NCBI GenBank assembly: GCA_024278415.1
Contig: JAJRTI010000378.1
Location: 1 to 10,379, forward strand
Source: Planctomycetota bacterium
GTDB taxonomy: Bacteria > Planctomycetota > Brocadiia > JAJRTI01
Reading direction: 5' to 3'
DNA length: 10,379 nucleotides
The stretch's first letter is position 1, and each line of letters opens with the position of its first letter. The translations under genes were made by a program, and so were the position numbers. The notes under the pieces were generated by a model. That model had not been told where the DNA came from, searched no databases, and worked only from the letters and a program-made list of their open reading frames with translations. Of this stretch, positions 6,355 through 10,379 are shown piece by piece.

Positions 6355-7254
6355 AGAAGAAGCATTTCGCCAATCTGTGTGATTGTGCTTGCCGCCTGCG
6401 CACGAGCCGGCTTGCCGGCGTCGGCGCTGGTGTTCCAGTCCGACTTCGGGACCAAGGACGGCGCGGTCGCGGAGATGAAGGGCGTGGCGTACGGCGTGAG
6501 CGCGACGCTGCGCATGTTCGACCTCACGCACGAGATCCCGGCGTTCAACGTTTGGGAAGCCGCGTACCGGCTCAGACAGACCGCCCCCTACTGGCCCAAG
6601 GGCACGGTGTTCGTGTCGGTCGTGGATCCCGGGGTGGGCACGAGCCGCAAGTCGATCGTGCTCAAGACGCGCACGGGCCATTACTTCGTCACGCCCGACA
6701 ACGGCACGCTCACGTTTGTGGCCGAGGACATGGGCATCGCGGAGGTGCGGCAGATCGATGAGGCTGTGAACCGCTTGAAAGGTTCGGGGAAGTCCTACAC
6801 CTTCCACGGCCGGGACGTGTACGCCTACACCGGCGCGCGGCTCGCGGCGGGCGTCATCACGTTCGAGCAGGTGGGCCGGAAACTGCCGGCGCGGGTCGTC
6901 CGCATCCCATACCAAAAGGCCGCGTTCGACGGGGGCACTCTTCGGGGGGGCATTCCCGTGCTCGACCCTCAGTTCGGCAACGTGTGGACGAACATTGATC
7001 GCGAAACGTTCAACATGTTCGGCGTGCACAAGGGCGACCGCCTACGCGTCACGGTCCTGCACAAGCGCGTGGTTGTTTGCACGGTGGAGATGCCCTATGT
7101 CCACGCGTTCGGCGACGTGCCCGAAGGCCAGCCGCTCGCGTACCTCAACAGCCTGCTCCGCCTCTCGTTCGCACTGAACATGGGCAGCTTTGCCAAGCGC
7201 CATCGCGTGGGCTCTGGGCCCGACTGGAGCGTGAGGGTCGAGCGGGCGCCGTGA
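6352..7254 (+). CDS. Exported SAM hydroxide adenosyltransferase (DUF62 family)
   Basis: The 300-residue product belongs to the SAM hydrolase/fluorinase/chlorinase family, which in most bacteria and archaea splits S-adenosylmethionine with water into adenosine and methionine. Family motifs appear in order: QSDFG (Asp31), DLTHEIP (57-63), VSVVDPGVGTSR (Asp92, Arg99), TPDNG (114-118), TFHGRD (His152, Asp155) and LDPQFGNVWTNI (204-215). Asp92, Arg99 and His152 match the Asp-Arg-His triad reported for archaeal hydroxide-forming members, including the seven-residue Asp-Arg spacing. I see no halogenase-specific signature. With the GTG start the protein opens MRRSISPICVIVLAAC, a short signal peptide ending in a good lipobox (L-A-A-C, Cys16), followed by ARAGLPASA before the first strand. 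Family members are usually cytoplasmic, so export would be odd. The alternative is that residues 1-25 are only a poorly chosen N-terminus. The gene is monocistronic and divergent from the Trx/TPR gene. Confidence 0.9.
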   Translation: MRRSISPICVIVLAACARAGLPASALVFQSDFGTKDGAVAEMKGVAYGVSATLRMFDLTHEIPAFNVWEAAYRLRQTAPYWPKGTVFVSVVDPGVGTSRKSIVLKTRTGHYFVTPDNGTLTFVAEDMGIAEVRQIDEAVNRLKGSGKSYTFHGRDVYAYTGARLAAGVITFEQVGRKLPARVVRIPYQKAAFDGGTLRGGIPVLDPQFGNVWTNIDRETFNMFGVHKGDRLRVTVLHKRVVVCTVEMPYVHAFGDVPEGQPLAYLNSLLRLSFALNMGSFAKRHRVGSGPDWSVRVERAP

Positions 7255-7300
7255 CCAAGATGCCCCCAGCGGGCTGGCGCCGCCGCGTACGGCCACGCAG

Positions 7301-7320
7301 ATCCGTCAGATCTGGCGGAT
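7301..7320. repeat. 20-bp palindrome in convergent spacer
   Basis: ATCCGTCAGA and TCTGGCGGAT are inverted copies, with one T/G position that can form a wobble pair in RNA. As RNA this gives an 8-bp stem with a GATC loop. It sits in the 105-bp spacer between the convergent SAM hydrolase and glycosyltransferase genes. No T-tract follows on either strand, so it is not a standard intrinsic terminator. It may be an interspersed palindrome or a weak bidirectional RNA end. Confidence 0.6.
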
Positions 7321-7359
7321 TCGACAGACCTTGTATTGCTGGCGCATGTGGCTACTGGC

Positions 7360-8955
7360 CTACTTGCGCACGTAGAGCTTGATGCACGCGGACTCGAATT
7401 GGTTCGCAAGCTGAGGATCGAGCTTGGCGTACAGGCTCTCCGTGAAGTAATGCGGATCGAACTCCGCCGCGAGGCGGTAGGCGGAGCCGGGGGCATCGAG
7501 CGAGGCGAAGAAGGCCAGCCGATCCGCGTGCGACGCGCCGGCGCGCTCCAGGCTCCTGAGCGTCCAGCCATCGACCACTAGGCAGTCGGGCTGCACACGC
7601 GCGAGCCATGGCTTGTCCGGCTCAAGCCGAACCCAGCGGTAGCGCCGCTTCCCTTTCGGCACAATGGGGCGCTCGTGCGCGACCGCTATTGTGCTGCCCG
7701 GGGGCAGATGCTCGTCGAGCCACGCCGCGGCCGCGTGTCCGGGCTGTGGGGCCATGCCGGCCGCCATCGTGCCGGCCATCAAGGCCGCGTGCAACGTGCC
7801 CGCGCCACCAATCGCCCAGCCCGCGCAACGCACCGCCCGCGACGCTGATCGTGTCAGCCCCGCCATGCCTATGCCCGCGGCCACGCAGAGCAACGGAAGC
7901 AGCGGGATGAGGTAGCGCGGGAAGATGTGCTCCAGCGAGCCCACCAGCACAAAGTACCCGGCCACCGCGAGGAGCAGCGGCGCCCGCGTCCCGCGGCATT
8001 GACGCCACACGACCACAAGGCCCACAAGCGCCATCGCGTACACTCCGAAGCCGAGCGTGAATGGGAGCGAAGCGAGGAGCTGGTAGACGTATCGGTGGTA
8101 GATCAAGCCCGACGGTGTGAGGTCCCAACCAAACTGCTCCTGGTAGCCGAACTGCGTCTCGCGGTCCATGGTCGCTTTGAAGCTCGCGTAGTCGAGCCAC
8201 GTGTAGGGGGCGAGGAGCGAGAAGACCGCGAACGTGACCGCGAACAGCCCGGCGATGAGCAGGCCGCGCCGGCCCCACCCTTCCGAGGCGCTTGGCCTGG
8301 GCGGCATGAGCGCGCTCGCCGCGAGCGGCAGGAAGAACAGAACGCCCAGATACTTCGTCGCCGCGGCCGCGCCGACGAATGCCGCGCCAAGCCACAGCCT
8401 CCACGCGCGGGGCCGGCGTACGTGCGCGACCGCGCACCAGAGACCGGCCATGACCCAGAACGTCATGGGCACGTCGACGCTCGTGTAGCGCGTGCTCATC
8501 GCGTGGTACGGGCACACGGCCATGAACACCGCGGCGAACACTCCCGCGCGGCGCGAGCGCATCTCTTTGCCCACCGCGTACGCGAGCCCCACCGTGCCCA
8601 GGCCAAACGCCGCAACGAGCGCGCGGCCGATCGTGGCCAGCGCGTCCTCGTCCATGCAGAACAGCGACCACGACTGCGCGGCGCCTGCCCATTTCATGAA
8701 GGGATACGCGAGCGTGGCCGCGCCGGCCGTGAGGTAGATCTGCAACGCGGGGTAGATGAAAAAGCGCGGGTGCAGGCTGGGCGACGCCATGACCCGCTTG
8801 ACCGCGTCGAGCACGGGTCCCTCATCGGGGTGCAACATCCCTGGCAGCCCCTGCCGCAAGTGCCACAGCCGCAGCCACGCGGCGATGCCCGCAATGCCCA
8901 GCGCCAGAACCCAGGCGAGTCGCCGCGGCTCCTCGGATACGGGGTCGTCGCTCAC
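7360..8955 (-). CDS. GT-C membrane glycosyltransferase, GT39/ArnT-like
   Basis: The 531-residue protein is an integral membrane glycosyltransferase of the PMT/ArnT type, which uses a polyprenyl-phosphate sugar to glycosylate a lipid or protein on the outer face of the inner membrane. The first membrane span (about 13-30) is followed by the loop motif LHPDE (Asp44, Glu45), the usual catalytic acidic pair of GT-C enzymes, and then HPRFFIYPALQIYL (62-75), typical of the family. About eleven hydrophobic segments run to residue 396, including about 108-128, 136-150, 158-178, 198-216, 231-250, 296-316, 327-343, 348-367 and 376-396. Residues 400-531 form a soluble C-terminal domain. The start is GTG, set by a perfect AGGAGG eight bases upstream. 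It is the second gene of an operon, 29 bp after the GHMP kinase. Donor and acceptor are unknown. Confidence 0.88.
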   Translation of the reverse strand: MSDDPVSEEPRRLAWVLALGIAGIAAWLRLWHLRQGLPGMLHPDEGPVLDAVKRVMASPSLHPRFFIYPALQIYLTAGAATLAYPFMKWAGAAQSWSLFCMDEDALATIGRALVAAFGLGTVGLAYAVGKEMRSRRAGVFAAVFMAVCPYHAMSTRYTSVDVPMTFWVMAGLWCAVAHVRRPRAWRLWLGAAFVGAAAATKYLGVLFFLPLAASALMPPRPSASEGWGRRGLLIAGLFAVTFAVFSLLAPYTWLDYASFKATMDRETQFGYQEQFGWDLTPSGLIYHRYVYQLLASLPFTLGFGVYAMALVGLVVVWRQCRGTRAPLLLAVAGYFVLVGSLEHIFPRYLIPLLPLLCVAAGIGMAGLTRSASRAVRCAGWAIGGAGTLHAALMAGTMAAGMAPQPGHAAAAWLDEHLPPGSTIAVAHERPIVPKGKRRYRWVRLEPDKPWLARVQPDCLVVDGWTLRSLERAGASHADRLAFFASLDAPGSAYRLAAEFDPHYFTESLYAKLDPQLANQFESACIKLYVRK

Positions 8956-8963
8956 GGGCCTGG

Positions 8964-8969
8964 CCTCCT
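8964..8969 (-). promoter_or_regulatory. Strong Shine-Dalgarno for the glycosyltransferase
   Basis: AGGAGG on the minus strand, eight bases before GTG 8955. It lies in the 29-bp gap after the kinase stop and fixes the unusual GTG start. Confidence 0.75.
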
Positions 8970-8984
8970 GCCTCCCGCTCTCGG

Positions 8985-9980
8985 TCAGATCAGCACCGGG
9001 TTGAACACTTGGCAGCCGATCTCGCCGTATGCCTTCTGAAGCGCTTCGTACATGTCGTGGTCCTTGTACACGCCGATCACCGCCCCCCCGGAGCCGGCAA
9101 ACTTGGCGTGGGCGCCTAGGCGGCGCCCGACGCGCACCAACTCATGGTTCGCATCTGAAATCTTGCACACGGACGCGCGCAGGTCGAAGTTCGCGTCCAT
9201 GAGCGCGCCGATCTCGGCCTTGCGCCCCTCCAGCAGACACGCGCGGCACTGGGCCGCGAGGTCCGCCCACTTCTCCATCGCGGCCACGACTTCAGGATTG
9301 CCGTCCTCATAGTGCTGCCGCAAGCTCATGTGGGGGATGCCGGAGACCTCGCTCAGGTCGGTGCGGTACGCGACAAAGACCGGCGGCAACAGGCCCGGGT
9401 CGAGTGGCTCGTAATCGCCGTAGCCTTGCGCCTCCATGGTTGGCCGGGCAAAATCCATGTAGACCATGCCCTCGTAGACTTGAATCACGCGGTCCTGCAA
9501 GCCCGCCGGAATCCCAAGCTCGTCCTTCTCCGCGCTGAGGATCACATTCGGCAGCATCGGCTTGGGGATCTCGACCTCGTAGAACTCCATTAGCGCGCGC
9601 ATGGCCGCGGTGATGATCGCGCTCGACCCGCCCATGCCCACTTGCCGGGGGATGCTCGTCTCGTAGCGAATGGTGAAGTTGCGCGGGCCGAGGTCAATGC
9701 CATTCTCTTGGCAGTAGTCGTGGAACTTGCGGATGGCGGCTTTGCAAAGGCGAAGGCCACCATAGTAGCCGTTGAACTGCACGTCTCTGACGAGTTCCGC
9801 CACGCTGGCGAACTTGCCGTGGTCTCCCTCGCTCGGAACGATCTCCACCTCCGGCGACTCGTAGAGCGTGACGATCGCGCGGAAGTTCTTGCAGATGATG
9901 GAAATCGTTTTGCCAAAGTACCCATCGGAGGGGTTGCCGATGAGGCCCGCGCGGGCGTAGGCCTTTTTGCGAATGATCAT
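8985..9980 (-). CDS. GHMP kinase, glucuronokinase-like
   Basis: The 331-residue cytoplasmic sugar kinase has the three GHMP motifs: ARAGLIGNPSDGYFGKTIS (9-27), the glycine-rich ATP loop PRQVGMGGSSAI (111-122) and AKFAGSGGAVIGV (292-304). From memory, several stretches closely match plant glucuronokinase, which makes glucuronate-1-phosphate: GNPSDGYFGKTIS, NGYYGGLRL (70-78), LGIPAGLQDRVIQVY (155-169), the YMDF at 174-177 and NFDLR (264-268). Glucuronate or a related sugar is therefore the likely substrate; a heptose or galactose-type substrate is the alternative. ATG 9980 is chosen because the family begins just before this first motif and GAGAGAG lies six bases upstream. The longer reading to 10130 would include the leader and the promoter. 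It is the first gene of an operon with the GT-C glycosyltransferase, which suggests supply of an activated sugar for envelope glycosylation. Confidence 0.87.
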   Translation of the reverse strand: MIIRKKAYARAGLIGNPSDGYFGKTISIICKNFRAIVTLYESPEVEIVPSEGDHGKFASVAELVRDVQFNGYYGGLRLCKAAIRKFHDYCQENGIDLGPRNFTIRYETSIPRQVGMGGSSAIITAAMRALMEFYEVEIPKPMLPNVILSAEKDELGIPAGLQDRVIQVYEGMVYMDFARPTMEAQGYGDYEPLDPGLLPPVFVAYRTDLSEVSGIPHMSLRQHYEDGNPEVVAAMEKWADLAAQCRACLLEGRKAEIGALMDANFDLRASVCKISDANHELVRVGRRLGAHAKFAGSGGAVIGVYKDHDMYEALQKAYGEIGCQVFNPVLI

Positions 9981-10030
9981 AGCCGGCTCTCTCAGGAACA
10001 ACGGCGCCACGAAGGGCGCGACAGCAGAAG

Positions 10031-10065
10031 GCAGAGCACGTTCAAGGGCATCTGCGGCGCTCTGC
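10031..10065 (-). other. Stem-loop in the kinase operon leader
   Basis: GCAGAGC (10065-10059 read on the minus strand) pairs with GCTCTGC (10037-10031), leaving a 21-base loop. If transcription starts near 10071, this 7-bp stem lies at the very 5' end of a roughly 90-base leader. It could stabilise or regulate the mRNA. It does not match a riboswitch I know. Confidence 0.35.
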
Positions 10066-10077
10066 ACTGGGAGCGTT

Positions 10078-10106
10078 ATTGTATGGCTGCGCCGCGTACG
10101 AATCAA
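10078..10106 (-). promoter_or_regulatory. Sigma70-like promoter for the kinase-glycosyltransferase operon
   Basis: On the minus strand, TTGATT (10106-10101) is followed after exactly 17 bp by TACAAT (10083-10078). These match the -35 and -10 consensus at four and five of six positions. The predicted start near 10071 gives a leader of about 90 bases before ATG 9980. Confidence 0.5.
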
Positions 10107-10379
10107 ACGGGCAGAGCCCGGGGGGCTCACGATTCACGCGACCGTTCACTTCGGCAGTGTCTGCGTTGATGGATGTGGCCCATGCTTCCCACGGTCCTTG
10201 CGCCAATGGCAACCAAGATGGATTAGCTCGCAGGCACCCAGGGAGGGAGCCTCGCTGTGCAGCTTGCGACCCGCTAGTGTCCTGTCCCACAATTACCTTT
10301 GCTCAATCACCCGGCTACAGGGCGGGCTTCGCCCAGGAGCGGAACGCCTTCGCGTTTCGACGGACGGTCCCGAGGCTTC
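10107..10379. other. Right-edge region without a recognisable gene
   Basis: No credible coding sequence or RNA gene is seen in these 273 bases. The visible structure is three small hairpins: GAGCCC-GGG-GGGCTC (10114-10128), GGGC-TTC-GCCC (10324-10334) and CGGAACGC-CTTC-GCGTTTCG (10340-10359, one wobble pair). The last two lie in tandem at the window edge and may belong to a repeat or gene that continues outside. The minus-strand open frame from 10290 to 10042 runs through the promoter and resembles no family I recognise. Confidence 0.5.

Noticed and set aside
6352..7254. Fluorinase or chlorinase
   Set aside because: The Asp-Arg-His arrangement fits the common hydroxide-forming members, no halogenase-specific feature is evident and no halometabolite genes are nearby.
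10215..10290. tRNA-like start because of a TAGCTC...CAGG stretch
   Set aside because: There is no acceptor stem pairing, no anticodon arm and no GTTCGA T-loop at the right distance.
10042..10290. 82-codon minus-strand frame upstream of the kinase
   Set aside because: It crosses the predicted operon promoter, shows no family resemblance and has no clear ribosome site.

Overview
The window comes from a GC-rich bacterial chromosome. It holds five full-length protein genes on alternating strands, separated by repeat-bearing spacers. Three genes begin with export signals. The types present (secreted glycosidase, long TPR-bearing secreted protein, GT-C glycosyltransferase, glucuronokinase-like kinase) and the dispersed palindromes and heptamer arrays suggest an uncultured Gram-negative environmental bacterium, perhaps of the Planctomycetes/Verrucomicrobia/Lentisphaerae kind. 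That placement is an inference; no rRNA or other marker gene is present.

Layout: positions 1-257 are a degenerating 7-bp tandem array that ends in inverted copies of the same unit. A secreted clan GH-A glycoside hydrolase follows (275-2176, +), whose barrel appears to be interrupted by an inserted domain. The spacer at 2177-2521 carries a 68-bp palindromic element with a terminator-like hairpin, framed by 11-bp direct and inverted repeats, and then a promoter. Next comes a Cof-type HAD phosphatase (2522-3337, +). It converges on a 954-residue exported protein (3350-6214, -) with a thioredoxin-like N-terminus, helical repeats and a C-terminal half that resembles the C25-like/TIGR03790 group. 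Divergent from that gene is a SAM hydroxide adenosyltransferase (6352-7254, +) with a predicted lipoprotein signal. A short palindrome-bearing spacer separates it from a two-gene operon on the minus strand: a glucuronokinase-like GHMP kinase (9980 to 8985), then 29 bp later a GT39-like membrane glycosyltransferase (8955 to 7360). The operon has a good sigma70-like promoter at 10078-10106. The last ~270 bases have no recognisable gene, only small hairpins.

The kinase and glycosyltransferase probably cooperate: one makes a sugar-1-phosphate for nucleotide-sugar synthesis, the other adds sugar to a lipid or protein in the envelope. The other genes look independent. I found no CRISPR, tRNA, rRNA, intact transposase or recognisable defence system. 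The points most worth a second look are the exported SAM hydrolase, the domain insertion in the glycosidase, the Trx-TPR-C25-like protein, and the repeat architecture of the two spacers around the glycosidase gene.
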